A DNA stretch of 64,000 nucleotides from Acidimicrobiales bacterium (GTDB lineage Bacteria; Actinomycetota; Acidimicrobiia; Acidimicrobiales; Poriferisodalaceae), in assembly GCA_009843525.1 (NCBI GenBank), contig VYDH01000036.1, positions 1-64,000 on the forward strand, written 5' to 3'. Below the pieces are notes generated by a model that saw nothing but the letters and a program-made list of their open reading frames with translations, did not search any database and was not told where the DNA came from. A program made the translations under genes and the position numbers. Shown piece by piece: positions 36,748 to 45,519 of this stretch (position 1 is its first letter; each line of letters opens with the position of its first letter).

Positions 36748-37224
36748 ATGGCTTCTGCACCTGCAATGAACATCAACACCGATGCGATCTGGCGTGTCAC
36801 CCTCGACACGTCCAAAGGCCGCATCGTCATGGACCTCGACCCCCAGCTCGCCCCGGTGACGGTGAACAACTTCGTCAATCTGGCACAGGACGGCTACTAC
36901 ACGGGGCTGACCTTCCACCGAGTCGTGCCCGACTTCGTCATCCAAGGCGGTTGCCCGGAGGGATCTGGCCGTGGCGGCCCGGGGTACCGATTCGCTGACG
37001 AGCCCGTGAAGGGCGACTACACGCTCGGTGCCGTGGCCATGGCCAATGCGGGGCCAGACACCAATGGCAGCCAGTTCTTCATCTGCATCGACGACTGCCG
37101 CGCCAAGCTGCAGCCTGCCTACAACCTGTTCGGCTACGTGACCGAGGGGATGGACGTGGCGCTTGCCATCGCCGTCGGCGACACGATGGACACTGTCATC
37201 GTCGAAGAGATGCCTCGCAACTAG
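36748..37224 (+). CDS. Cyclophilin-type peptidyl-prolyl cis-trans isomerase
   Basis: A 158-residue cyclophilin domain: 'IVMDLDPQLAPVTVNNFVNL', 'YYTGLTFHRVVPDFVIQGG' with the catalytic Arg in 'FHRVV', 'AMANAGPDTNGSQFFI' and 'YNLFGYVTEGMDVALAI'. There is no signal peptide, so it should be a cytosolic folding helper. The Met at 36766 is an alternative start. A structured inverted repeat lies 34 bp upstream. Confidence 0.92.
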   Translation: MASAPAMNINTDAIWRVTLDTSKGRIVMDLDPQLAPVTVNNFVNLAQDGYYTGLTFHRVVPDFVIQGGCPEGSGRGGPGYRFADEPVKGDYTLGAVAMANAGPDTNGSQFFICIDDCRAKLQPAYNLFGYVTEGMDVALAIAVGDTMDTVIVEEMPRN

Positions 37225-37253
37225 CGCGAGTAGCGTGGCCGCGACGGTGTCTG

Positions 37254-37306
37254 CACCGATGCGACCCGATGCGTCGGCACAAGCACCGATGCGCTTGGCG
37301 CATCGG
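37254..37306 (+). promoter_or_regulatory. Cluster of CCGATGCG repeats ending in a perfect hairpin
   Basis: Three direct copies of CCGATGCG (within 37254-37263, 37266-37273 and 37284-37293) and one inverted copy (37299-37306) lie between the cyclophilin stop and the enoyl-CoA hydratase start. The last two form a perfect 9-bp stem (CCGATGCGC/GCGCATCGG) with a TTG loop, 7 bp before the AAGGAGG ribosome-binding site. This could be a regulator-binding site or a leader hairpin controlling the hydratase gene. Confidence 0.55.
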
Positions 37307-37326
37307 AATCAACAAGGAGGACCCCG

Positions 37327-38145
37327 ATGAGCGGCCAGACCAATGACACAGTGCTGTACGAGGTTGACGACGGCGTGGCGGTTGTCACGCTGAACCGTCC
37401 GGAACGCCTCAACGCCTGGACGGGCGAGCTGGGCACCGGCTACTTCGACGCCCTGGATCAGGCCGCCGCCGACCCTGACGTTCGAGCCATCGTCGTGACC
37501 GGGGCAGGTCGGGGCTTCTGCGCCGGGGCCGACATGGACAACCTGCAGGGAATCAGCAGCGGGCAAGGCGAGGGCCCCGATGAGGCCCCGCCCCGCCTGC
37601 GCAACGAGCGTCACGACTACGCCCTGTCCATCCCCAAGCCGGTGGTGGCAGCGATCAACGGGGCATGCGCCGGGCTGGGCTTCGTGCACGCCATGATGTG
37701 CGATGTCCGATTCGCGGCCCAGGGAGCCAAGTTCACGAGTGCATTCGTGCGCCGCGGCCTCATTGCCGAACACGGCGTTTCATGGATGCTGCCCCGCGTC
37801 GTCGGTCCGTCGAATGCGCTCGACATCCTCATGTCGGGCCGCGTCTTCCTGGCCGACGAGGCCAAGGAGATGGGAGTGGTCAGCAGGGTCTTCCCGCCCG
37901 ACGAGTTGCTCGACGAGGCAATCAGCTATGCGGGTGATCTGGGGCGTTTCAGCGCTCCGTGGTCAATGGCCCAGATCAAGCGCCAGGTATGGGGACAGCT
38001 CGATGAGGCACGGAGCGACGCCTTGGAGGAGTCCAACGCGCTTATGCGGGAATCGCTCACACGACCGGACTTCAAGGAAGGCGTCCAGAGTTTCGTGGAG
38101 CAGCGCGACCCCAACTTCGAGCCGGTCTCGGCTGCTTCTGATTGA
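37327..38145 (+). CDS. Enoyl-CoA hydratase/isomerase
   Basis: A 272-residue crotonase with oxyanion motifs 'GRGFCAGADMDNLQG' and 'INGACAGLGFVHAMMCDVRF' and a catalytic-type Glu in 'RRGLIAEHGVSWMLPRVVG', so it keeps the second catalytic acid that the paralogue at 22569 lacks. A strong AAGGAGG site at 37314-37320 precedes the ATG. A repeat/hairpin cluster lies immediately upstream of that site. Its role is beta-oxidation or a related acyl-CoA hydration; the exact substrate is unknown. Confidence 0.92.
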   Translation: MSGQTNDTVLYEVDDGVAVVTLNRPERLNAWTGELGTGYFDALDQAAADPDVRAIVVTGAGRGFCAGADMDNLQGISSGQGEGPDEAPPRLRNERHDYALSIPKPVVAAINGACAGLGFVHAMMCDVRFAAQGAKFTSAFVRRGLIAEHGVSWMLPRVVGPSNALDILMSGRVFLADEAKEMGVVSRVFPPDELLDEAISYAGDLGRFSAPWSMAQIKRQVWGQLDEARSDALEESNALMRESLTRPDFKEGVQSFVEQRDPNFEPVSAASD

Positions 38146-38223
38146 TCTGGGTCTGAGTCATCTGGGAGCTGATCGACTCCCTGAGCACATGGTTCTGGCG
38201 CCTGCCGGGGCGGTGACGCGACA

Positions 38224-39864
38224 GTGAACGACACGCTCGTCGCGTTCGCGGTCCTCGCCTGGCTGGCATACCTCGCCAGCCGGCTGCTGGCACGCCACCA
38301 CCTGCCCGAGCTGGTCGCATTCCTCATCGTCGGCGCCCTGCTCGGCCCCTCGGGGCCGCCGGCAATCAACCTGATCGACGAGCCCTCCCTGATCGCGCTG
38401 CGTCCGGTCACAGAGGTGGCGCTGGCCGTGCTCATGTTCGTGATCGGCGAGCGCGTCTCGGTGCGGGCGCTGCGCGCCGCCCGTTGGACGCTGACCACTG
38501 GTGTGGTCCAATTTGCCCTGAGCGCAGTCGCGGTCTTCTGGGTGACCAGCAGGCTGGGAGCTGACCGCCCTGTGGCGCTGGTGCTGGGAGCGCTCGCGGG
38601 AGCGGGTGCCCCGATGACGATCGCACACATCGTGAGCTCAGTGCGCGCCCGCGGCAGTTATCCCACCGGCATCGTGGGCACCCACGCGGTGTCCGATGCG
38701 CTGGCCACCACCACGTTCGCGGCAGTCCTGCCCATTGCCGTGGTGCTCTCCGACGAGGCTGCCGATGTCGGCGGTGCCGTGCTCGATTTCGTGCAGCTCG
38801 GCATCGGCGGCGCGGTGCTGGGACTGCTCGGGGGCTGGTTCATCTCGCGTCTCGGGTTCCAGATCGAGACCTCCGGCGAGCTCCTGCTGTTTGTGCTGGT
38901 GCACATTGTGATCGGGTGGACCATCGCCGGCTGGTTGGACATCTCCCTTCCGCTGGCTGCGCTGGTTGCCGGCGCCACGGCGGCGACGGTGTCGCCGCAG
39001 GCGTTCTCGGTGCGACTGTTCCGGACGATCAAGACGATCGAGCAGCCGCTGTACCTCCTGTTCTTCGCGCTGGCCGGCGCCTCGATCCACCTCTCCGACG
39101 TGCCCAAGGTGGGTCTGGTGGGTGTCGCGTACATCGTTGTGCGCGTCGCAGCCAAGATCGTCGGAGGTCTCGGCGGAGGATTGGTGGGGGGCCTGGGCTG
39201 GCGGAGATCGTTGCGACTGGGGGTCAATCTGACGCCGCAGGCCGGCGTTGCCGTGGGCCTGGCGGTCATCGCGTCGGAGCGGCTCGGCGACCCGGGCGCA
39301 GAGGCCGCCACGGTGGTGCTGGGCGCCGTCGTGCTGTTCGAGCTGGTCGGGCCGCTGCTGGTTGCCCGGGATCTGCGCGGCTGGTCGTCTTCTGAAGACG
39401 AGAACGGCGCCGCCCCCGAGGAGTTCGAGTTGCCCCATCGTGTGCTGGTAGCGGCGCCGGTCCCGGTGGAGCTGCCCGAATGGCTGATCGATCAAGCGGC
39501 GCGATGGCGGTCGTCGCTGGTCGTGCTGATGCCGGGGGAGCGTGACGAGCCGCACGCTGTCAAGATCGGCGAGCTCTGCGGCAGCCGCGATGTCGACTTC
39601 GAGTTCCGCTCGCTGCGCAACGAGAGCTTCACTGGTGCGGTGGTGCGCTCGCGCAGCCAGCATCACGCTGACTTGGTGGTGCTGTTCTCCCAGCGTCCGC
39701 CGACGGGCGCCTCACGCTTGGTCCTGCTGCCTTCGGAACGGATCGCCCGGCAGCTCCCTGTGCCGGTGCTGAACTTCCCGCTGAGTCCCGACATCGTTGA
39801 TGAGGCCGATGAGGCCCCGCGGCAACGACGGCTGCCGTGGCAAGGCACAGGCCGCGGCGAGTGA
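38224..39864 (+). CDS. CPA2-type cation/proton antiporter
   Basis: A 546-residue integral membrane protein with about 11-13 predicted helices over residues 1-385, in the pattern of Kef/NapA-type monovalent cation:proton antiporters. Segments such as 'LLGPSGPP', 'FVIGERVSVRALRAARW' and 'LGVNLTPQAGVAVGLAVI' fit this family. A cytoplasmic domain of about 155 residues follows, perhaps a USP-like or regulatory domain. The start is GTG 38224. The stop overlaps the GTG of the next gene (GTGA at 39861-39864), so three genes here are probably co-transcribed (antiporter, phosphatase, AI-2E-family permease). Confidence 0.88.
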   Translation: MNDTLVAFAVLAWLAYLASRLLARHHLPELVAFLIVGALLGPSGPPAINLIDEPSLIALRPVTEVALAVLMFVIGERVSVRALRAARWTLTTGVVQFALSAVAVFWVTSRLGADRPVALVLGALAGAGAPMTIAHIVSSVRARGSYPTGIVGTHAVSDALATTTFAAVLPIAVVLSDEAADVGGAVLDFVQLGIGGAVLGLLGGWFISRLGFQIETSGELLLFVLVHIVIGWTIAGWLDISLPLAALVAGATAATVSPQAFSVRLFRTIKTIEQPLYLLFFALAGASIHLSDVPKVGLVGVAYIVVRVAAKIVGGLGGGLVGGLGWRRSLRLGVNLTPQAGVAVGLAVIASERLGDPGAEAATVVLGAVVLFELVGPLLVARDLRGWSSSEDENGAAPEEFELPHRVLVAAPVPVELPEWLIDQAARWRSSLVVLMPGERDEPHAVKIGELCGSRDVDFEFRSLRNESFTGAVVRSRSQHHADLVVLFSQRPPTGASRLVLLPSERIARQLPVPVLNFPLSPDIVDEADEAPRQRRLPWQGTGRGE

Positions 39865-40667
39865 GTGCGCCGCAGGCAGACGGCGGCCCGGCGGGGGAAT
39901 CACTGGTCGCGGCCGTCCGCGATATCGCTACCGAAGCCGGCGCGCTCACGCTGCGATGGTTCGGCCGGCGCGATCTCGGCGTCACTTGGAAGCGCGACGG
40001 CACCGAGGTGACCGAAGCCGACCGGGCGGCAGAGCGCCTCGTCCGCGACCGGATCGCTGAGCTGTTTCCCGACGATGCGATCTTCGGCGAGGAAGAGGGC
40101 GGCTCGATCCGGCCCGACGGCCGGACATGGATCGTCGATCCCATCGACGGGACGAGGGGCTTTGTGCGGGGCGTCCCCCTGTACGCGACGCTCGTGGCGC
40201 TCGTGGATCCTCACGGACCGTTGGTGGGAGTCATCGACCTGCCGGTGCTCGGGCAGACGCTCGCCGCCGGGAGGGGTTCGGGCTGCTGGCTCGACGACCA
40301 CCGCTGCTCGGTGAGCGATCACCCTGACCTCAGCGGGGCGCTCGTGAACACCTCCGACTACAACACTTTCGAGCCGATCCAATTCGAGGCATTGCGCTCT
40401 CGTGGCGCGATGATGCGCACATGGGGCGACGCCTACGGATACTTCCTGGTGGCGACCGGTCAGGCTGAGGCCATGATCGACCCGGTGTGCGAGACCTGGG
40501 ATCTGGCGCCGATGCCGGTGATCTTGGCCGAGGCCGGCGGGGCCTTCACCGACGTCGCTGGCCGGCTCGAGTACCGCAACCGCAACGGCGTCGCTACCAA
40601 TGGTGTGCTGCACCCAGCGGTTCTCGACGCGATGGGCGCCGGGCACGGGGGCGATCGTGGCAAGTGA
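39861..40667 (+). CDS. Inositol-monophosphatase-family phosphatase
   Basis: A 268-residue Mg-dependent phosphatase. The metal-site motifs are 'FGEEEGGSIRPDGRTW' (Glu) and 'WIVDPIDGTRGFVRGVP' (Asp-x-x-Asp), with a third Asp in 'CETWDLAPMPVILAEAGG'. The sequence 'GDAYGYFLVATGQAEAMID' resembles the HisN-type histidinol-phosphate phosphatases of actinobacteria, but inositol-1-phosphatase is equally possible. The GTG start at 39861 overlaps the antiporter stop. The next gene starts 11 bp inside this one. Confidence 0.9.
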   Translation: MSAPQADGGPAGESLVAAVRDIATEAGALTLRWFGRRDLGVTWKRDGTEVTEADRAAERLVRDRIAELFPDDAIFGEEEGGSIRPDGRTWIVDPIDGTRGFVRGVPLYATLVALVDPHGPLVGVIDLPVLGQTLAAGRGSGCWLDDHRCSVSDHPDLSGALVNTSDYNTFEPIQFEALRSRGAMMRTWGDAYGYFLVATGQAEAMIDPVCETWDLAPMPVILAEAGGAFTDVAGRLEYRNRNGVATNGVLHPAVLDAMGAGHGGDRGK

Positions 40668-41832
40668 GGCCCGGCGCAGGGCGGAGCTGCGGTTGCCCGA
40701 GCGTGACCGGATGCCGCGCTGGGTGCCCCGCGCCATCGGCCTGCTCATGGCGGCGGTGGTCGGCCTCGCGACCGCTGCGTGGCTGATCGACAAGCTGCGC
40801 GACCTCCTGGTGGTACTGCTCGTCTCGCTGTTCCTGTCGTTTGCGATGGAACCGGCAGTCAATTGGCTGGCGCGCCGGGGCTGGAAGCGGGGGCTCGGCA
40901 CAGCGGTTGTCTTCTTGGCGTTCACCGTGGCTGTCGCTGGATTCGTCGCGGCGATGGCGTCGGTGCTGGCCGACCAGATCACGAAGCTGATCGACGCGGC
41001 GCCCGGCTATCTGGCCGACATCGAGCGGTGGGCAGACGACCAATTCAGCATTCAGATCAGCACCGACGACCTGAGAGCCCAGTTCACCGAAGGCGGGAGC
41101 GCGGCATCGCTGCTCGGTGATGTCGCCGGCAACTTGGTGTCGGTCGGCTCGACAGTGGTGAACGTGGCAATACAGATGCTGACCGTTGCGCTCTTCACCT
41201 TCTACCTGGTTGCGGACGGCCCGCGGTTGCGTCGCCTGGTCTGCTCGGCGCTGGCGCCCGCTCGTCAGGCCGCTGTGATGCGTGGCTGGGAACTGGCCAT
41301 CGACAAGACCGGCGGCTACATCTACTCGCGGACCTTGCTCGCGATGGCGGCATTCCTGGTGCACTGGGCGGCCTTCGCCATCATCGGTGTGCCGTTCCCG
41401 ATCCCGCTGGCGATGTGGGTGGGCGTGCTCTCGCAATTCGTGCCGGTCGTCGGTACATACCTGGCGGGACTGCTGCCGTTGCTCATTGCTTTGCTCGACG
41501 AACCGATCTCAGCCCTCTGGGTGGCCGTGGTGGTGCTCGCGTACCAGCAGATCGAGAACTACCTGCTGGCACCGCGTGTGACCGCCCACACCATGAACAT
41601 CCATCCTGCGGTGGCCTTCGGGGCCGTGTTGGTAGGGGCAGCCCTGCTGGGCTCGGCTGGCGCACTGCTCGCCGTGCCGGCGGCCGCAACGGTTCAGGCA
41701 TTCGTGTCGACGTACATCAAGCGGCACGAGCTCATCGAGTCCGAGTTGTTCGAGACCCACGAGGACGAGGACGGGGAAGATGTAGCTGACGACACGGACA
41801 ACCCGGTCGACACGGGTGAACCTCAGGCGTGA
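40657..41832 (+). CDS. AI-2E family transporter/permease
   Basis: A 391-residue membrane protein of the AI-2E (UPF0118/TerC-unrelated PerM) family. It has two hydrophobic helices near 22-75, a third near 90-110, a soluble middle region of about 100 residues, and a C-terminal cluster of helices with 'VPFPIPLAMWVGVLSQFVPV' and 'YQQIENYLLAPRVTAHTMNI', which is the family signature. Members act as sodium/proton antiporters or small-molecule exporters; only a few export autoinducer-2. The start is GTG 40657. The acidic C-terminus overlaps the end of the convergent M23 peptidase gene by 10 bp. Confidence 0.92.
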   Translation: MASEARRRAELRLPERDRMPRWVPRAIGLLMAAVVGLATAAWLIDKLRDLLVVLLVSLFLSFAMEPAVNWLARRGWKRGLGTAVVFLAFTVAVAGFVAAMASVLADQITKLIDAAPGYLADIERWADDQFSIQISTDDLRAQFTEGGSAASLLGDVAGNLVSVGSTVVNVAIQMLTVALFTFYLVADGPRLRRLVCSALAPARQAAVMRGWELAIDKTGGYIYSRTLLAMAAFLVHWAAFAIIGVPFPIPLAMWVGVLSQFVPVVGTYLAGLLPLLIALLDEPISALWVAVVVLAYQQIENYLLAPRVTAHTMNIHPAVAFGAVLVGAALLGSAGALLAVPAAATVQAFVSTYIKRHELIESELFETHEDEDGEDVADDTDNPVDTGEPQA

Positions 41833-42548
41833 CCCGGGGGCGGCTCGGGCCAAGGTGCGACGTAGTCCAATGGATTCACGGCAGCACCGCCCAGACGCAA
41901 CTCGAAATGCAAGTGCGGGCCGGTGACTGCCCCGGTCGACCCCAGCCGCCCGATCCGATCGCCGGCCTCCACTTTGTCACCCTCACGCACGCTCACGCTG
42001 CTGAGGTGCGTATAGACCGTGGCCACCCGGTGTCCGTGGTCGATGATGACCGACCGGCCGTACGCAGCGAAGCTCCCGGTGGCCATGACGCTCCCCATGC
42101 CGGACGCGAGGACGGGTACGCGCCAGCGCCGCTCCCGGTCGACGAGATCGACTCCGGTGTGCGGCAGCCACCGTTTGCGCACTGGGTGGTAGCGGGGGCC
42201 GAACTCCGAGGTCATGACGGGATCGGCGAGCGGCATGCGGAGTTCGCCGAAGAGCGGCACGCGAAGCGGTTCACAGGCCTGCCCTGCGGTGATGATCGAG
42301 GCGATCCAGTCGTCATAGATGAGAGCGCCTTCGATGGCGGGGCCCATGTACGGAAGCCACGGGAGCGCCGGTTCGGGGAAGCATGCGTTGAGGTGCTGGC
42401 TGACCGGGGCTATGTCGACGGGTACCTCGGTCGCCTGCGCTGACTGGTGCGAGCCGATACCGATCCCGGTGAGAGCGAGCAGGGCGGCTGCGGCAGCGCG
42501 CGCCAAGGCCCGAGATGGCCGTCGTGCGCGCTGGAACTGCCCAATCAC
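41823..42548 (-). CDS. M23-family (LytM-like) peptidase, exported
   Basis: A 241-residue protein with a basic N-terminus and a hydrophobic signal segment at about 14-32 ('LARAAAAALLALTGIGIG'), so it is probably secreted to the cell wall. The LytM zinc site is complete: 'LPHTGVDLVD' (His and Asp) and 'TGPHLHFELR' (H-x-H), with 'YTHLSSVSVREGDKVEAG' between. It should cut peptidoglycan cross-bridges or regulate an amidase. A stretch of about 60 residues before the catalytic domain has two Cys that could form a disulfide outside the cell. Confidence 0.9.
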   Translation of the reverse strand: MIGQFQRARRPSRALARAAAAALLALTGIGIGSHQSAQATEVPVDIAPVSQHLNACFPEPALPWLPYMGPAIEGALIYDDWIASIITAGQACEPLRVPLFGELRMPLADPVMTSEFGPRYHPVRKRWLPHTGVDLVDRERRWRVPVLASGMGSVMATGSFAAYGRSVIIDHGHRVATVYTHLSSVSVREGDKVEAGDRIGRLGSTGAVTGPHLHFELRLGGAAVNPLDYVAPWPEPPPGHA

Positions 42549-42644
42549 ACCGCGCCTCCCCCCGTCAGGCGCCTCGTTGGGAAGGCAAGCCTATTTCGTC
42601 CCGCTGTCCAGCGCGGCCGGAGAGTCATATACCAAGCTGGACCG

Positions 42645-42920
42645 ATGGCAATCCTGGTTGACGAGGCCCGCTGGCCATGGCGCGGCCGCCGCTGGGCTCA
42701 TCTCGTTTCCGACGAGAGCTACGACGAGCTGCACCGGTTCGCGGCGCTCATAGGCAAGCGGCGGGCTGCATTCCAGGGTGATCACTACGACGTCGATGAG
42801 ACCGAGCGAGAGCTGGCGCTGCAAGCGGGAGCAGTTGCTGTGAACAGCCGTGAGTTGGTGGCTCGGCTGCGGGCGGCAGGGCTCAGAAAACCTCGAGGTG
42901 TTCCATCACCGCGTCGATGA
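42645..42920 (+). CDS. DUF4031 domain protein
   Basis: A 91-residue protein beginning 'MAILVDEARWPWRGRRWAHL', the hallmark of the actinobacterial DUF4031 family, with the following helix 'SYDELHRFAALIGKRRAAF' and 'HYDVDETERELALQAGAV'. Function unknown. The ATG at 42645 starts the domain; the frame is open far upstream without homology. Its last 38 bp overlap the end of the convergent hydrolase gene. Confidence 0.88.
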   Translation: MAILVDEARWPWRGRRWAHLVSDESYDELHRFAALIGKRRAAFQGDHYDVDETERELALQAGAVAVNSRELVARLRAAGLRKPRGVPSPRR

Positions 42921-43572
42921 AGCCGAAGTTCTTGGGCGTGGCGAAGTGGTCGCAGCCACGCAGCCCGGTGAACGAGGCGTCCGCCAGGGCGTCGAGCAGC
43001 GGGTCGGCAGGGCCGGCGAAATCCTCGGTGCCCAGCACGACCCTCACGGGATGGGTGATGCGTGCGAACTCGTCGTCTCCGAGCGGCGCGTGCTTGCGGC
43101 GCATGAACGCAGCCAGTGCTCGGCCGTCCTGGTCCGGCTCGGCGGCATAGCGAGCGAAAGTCTGGGCGTGCACGTCATCAGCCTCGGCCTCCCCGGAGAC
43201 GCCGCGTGCGATGCGCTCGGCCTGCTCGTCGTCGCGTTCGAACAGATTCCGGCCGACACCCGAGACCACCAGGCGGCCGAAGCGTTCGGGTGCCATAGCC
43301 GCCATAGCCAGCAGCGTGCGTGATCCCATGGAGAAGCCGACGCCGTCGACGGTCTGCTCGCCGACTTCAGCTGCGAGCCGCTCCACCAGCTTGGCCTCCA
43401 TGTCGGCGTAGCCGGCTGGGTCGTGGTGCTTCTCGGCCGAGCCGTGGCCGGGCAGATCCCACGCGATGACCTCACGGCCGCCGTCGGACAGCAGATCGAT
43501 GATGCCGGTCGGCTGCCAGGTGCTCGCTACCGAGCCGGTGAAACCGTGAAGCAGGAGCACAGGATTTGCCAT
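42883..43572 (-). CDS. Alpha/beta hydrolase, MenH-like
   Basis: A 229-residue compact alpha/beta hydrolase. 'VLLLHGFTGSVASTW' gives the oxyanion turn, 'VIAWDLPGHGSAEKHHDP' is the usual second strand, 'GVGFSMGSRTLLAMAAMAPE' holds the nucleophile Ser (G-F-S-M-G as in MenH-type enzymes), and 'GCDHFATPKNF' supplies the His. The resemblance to MenH is in motif style only; no other menaquinone gene lies nearby, so the substrate is open. The ATG at 43572 is at the start of the fold. Confidence 0.85.
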   Translation of the reverse strand: MANPVLLLHGFTGSVASTWQPTGIIDLLSDGGREVIAWDLPGHGSAEKHHDPAGYADMEAKLVERLAAEVGEQTVDGVGFSMGSRTLLAMAAMAPERFGRLVVSGVGRNLFERDDEQAERIARGVSGEAEADDVHAQTFARYAAEPDQDGRALAAFMRRKHAPLGDDEFARITHPVRVVLGTEDFAGPADPLLDALADASFTGLRGCDHFATPKNFGFIDAVMEHLEVF

Positions 43573-43715
43573 GGCCGGAAGTCTCGCAGAGCGGTGACCT
43601 ACCCTGCATCGGAGCCCAGAGGCTGAGCCGGCATGCGAAGCCGTGGCCCGAGCGGCCCGTGAGCGAAGCGAACAAGAGCGGGAAACAAGCGCCAGCGACG
43701 AGAGGTTCCACCAAC

Positions 43716-45506
43716 ATGAGCACGACCACCGCACCGCCCATCCGGATAGCCAACTGCAGCGGCTTCTTCGGAGACCGGCTGTCTGCCGCCCGGGAGATGG
43801 TGTCTGGGGGCCCGATCGATGCCCTCACGGGCGACTGGCTGGCCGAGCTGACCATGCTGATCCTGTCGCGCATCGCCGCCAAGCGACCCGGCGCCGGCTA
43901 CGCCCGCACCTTCGTCACGCAGATGGAGGAAGTCATGGGCACCTGCTTGGACCGGGGCATCAAGGTGGTGTCCAACGCCGGCGGTCTCAATCCGTCTGGG
44001 TGCGCCGACGCCGTGGCCGATGTGGCGGACCGGCTGGGTCTGAGCCCGTCCATCGCCTATGTCGACGGTGACGACCTCACCGACCGGTTGGGGGAGCTGA
44101 TCGCAGCCGGCAACGACTTTGCCCATCTCGACACCGGCCAGCCCCTCGGCGAGCTGGCCGATCGAATCGTGACCGCCAACGCCTACATCGGCTGCTGGGG
44201 GATCGTCGAGGCGCTGAACCAGGGTGCAGACATCGTCATCACCGGGCGAGCCACCGATGCAGCCGTGGTGGCCGGTCCTGCGGCATGGCATCACGGCTGG
44301 ACTCGTGACGACTGGGATGCGCTTGCCGGCGCCATCGTTGCCGGGCATGTGATCGAGTGCGGCGGGCAGGCCACGGGCGGCAACTACAGCTTCTTCACCG
44401 AGATCGCCGACATGACCTACCCAGGGTTCCCGTGGGCGGAGGTCGCCGCGGACGGCTCCAGTGTGATCGGCAAGCACGCCAGCACCGGCGGGGAGGTTTC
44501 GGTGGGCACGATCACCTCCCAACTGCTGTATGAGATCCAGAGCGAGCGCTACATGAACCCCGATGTGGTGAGCCGCTTCGACACCATTGAGCTGGACCAG
44601 ATCGGGCGAGACCGGGTGCGCATCAGCGGCACCCGGGGCGAGCCGGCGCCGCCCACGCTGAAGGTGGCCATGAACTACCAGGGCGGCTTCCGCAACCAGA
44701 TCTCGATCGGGCTGACCGGGTTGGACATCGAGGCCAAGGCGGAGCTCATCGAGCGCCAGTTCTGGCATGCCTGCCCCTACGAACCCGACGACTACGAGAC
44801 CGTGGTGCGCAAGTTCCTGCCGACCCACAAGGCCGACCCCGGCACCAATGAGGAGGCCGTCGCCGTCTACAAGATCATCGTGAAGGACCCTGATGAGCGC
44901 AAGGTCGGCCGAGCATTCTCGAATGCGGGCACCGAGATCGGCCTGTGCTCCATTCCCGGGATGTTCGGCACCGGCGGAGGCCCCGGGGCGGGCCAGCCCT
45001 TCGGCGTGTACTGGCCCGCCCTCGTGGACGCATCGCTGGTTCCGATGCAGGTGGTGGTGGACGGTCGCCGCACGGTGGTCGACAGCACCCCACCTGATAT
45101 CTCGTCTGCTCAGGCCCGATCCGACAGGGGCGAGGCGGCTCCGGCCGAACGAGTGGCGCCGCCCGGCGGGCCGACGCGGTCCGTGCCGCTCGGCACGCTG
45201 TTCGGCACCCGGTCCGGAGACAAGGGGCCGAACGCCAACTTGGGCGTCTTTGCCCGCTCGGCTGAGGCCTTCTGGTGGCTGTCGGATTTCTTGACTGTCG
45301 GGCGACTTGCCGAGCTGATGCCCGAGGCCGCCGAGCACCGGGTGGATCGCTACGACCTGCCCAACATCTGGAGCCTCAACTTCATCTTCCACGGGCTGCT
45401 GGAGGAGGGTGTGGCGGCGTCGACGCGGCAGGATCCGCAGGCGAAGGCACTGGGGGAGTACCTGCGCGCCAAGATCGTCGAAGTTCCCGTGGCATTGCTG
45501 CCGTAG
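43716..45506 (+). CDS. AtuA-family (acyclic terpene utilisation, DUF1446) protein
   Basis: A 596-residue protein. Residues 1-450 form an AtuA/DUF1446 domain ('RIANCSGFFGDRLSAAREM', 'VVSNAGGLNPSGCADAV', 'IVITGRATDAAVVAGPAAW', 'ECGGQATGGNYSFF'). Residues 485-596 form the AtuA C-terminal domain ('LFGTRSGDKGPNANLGVFAR', 'YDLPNIWSLNFIFHGLLEEG'). In pseudomonads AtuA belongs to the citronellol/geraniol breakdown cluster, but its reaction is not established. Here it is alone, without atuC/atuF carboxylase subunits, although crotonase, CoA-transferase, P450 and LLM genes elsewhere in the window could serve an isoprenoid pathway. The ATG at 43716 begins the domain. Confidence 0.9.
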   Translation: MSTTTAPPIRIANCSGFFGDRLSAAREMVSGGPIDALTGDWLAELTMLILSRIAAKRPGAGYARTFVTQMEEVMGTCLDRGIKVVSNAGGLNPSGCADAVADVADRLGLSPSIAYVDGDDLTDRLGELIAAGNDFAHLDTGQPLGELADRIVTANAYIGCWGIVEALNQGADIVITGRATDAAVVAGPAAWHHGWTRDDWDALAGAIVAGHVIECGGQATGGNYSFFTEIADMTYPGFPWAEVAADGSSVIGKHASTGGEVSVGTITSQLLYEIQSERYMNPDVVSRFDTIELDQIGRDRVRISGTRGEPAPPTLKVAMNYQGGFRNQISIGLTGLDIEAKAELIERQFWHACPYEPDDYETVVRKFLPTHKADPGTNEEAVAVYKIIVKDPDERKVGRAFSNAGTEIGLCSIPGMFGTGGGPGAGQPFGVYWPALVDASLVPMQVVVDGRRTVVDSTPPDISSAQARSDRGEAAPAERVAPPGGPTRSVPLGTLFGTRSGDKGPNANLGVFARSAEAFWWLSDFLTVGRLAELMPEAAEHRVDRYDLPNIWSLNFIFHGLLEEGVAASTRQDPQAKALGEYLRAKIVEVPVALLP

Positions 45507-45519
45507 AGAACGCGTTTCG

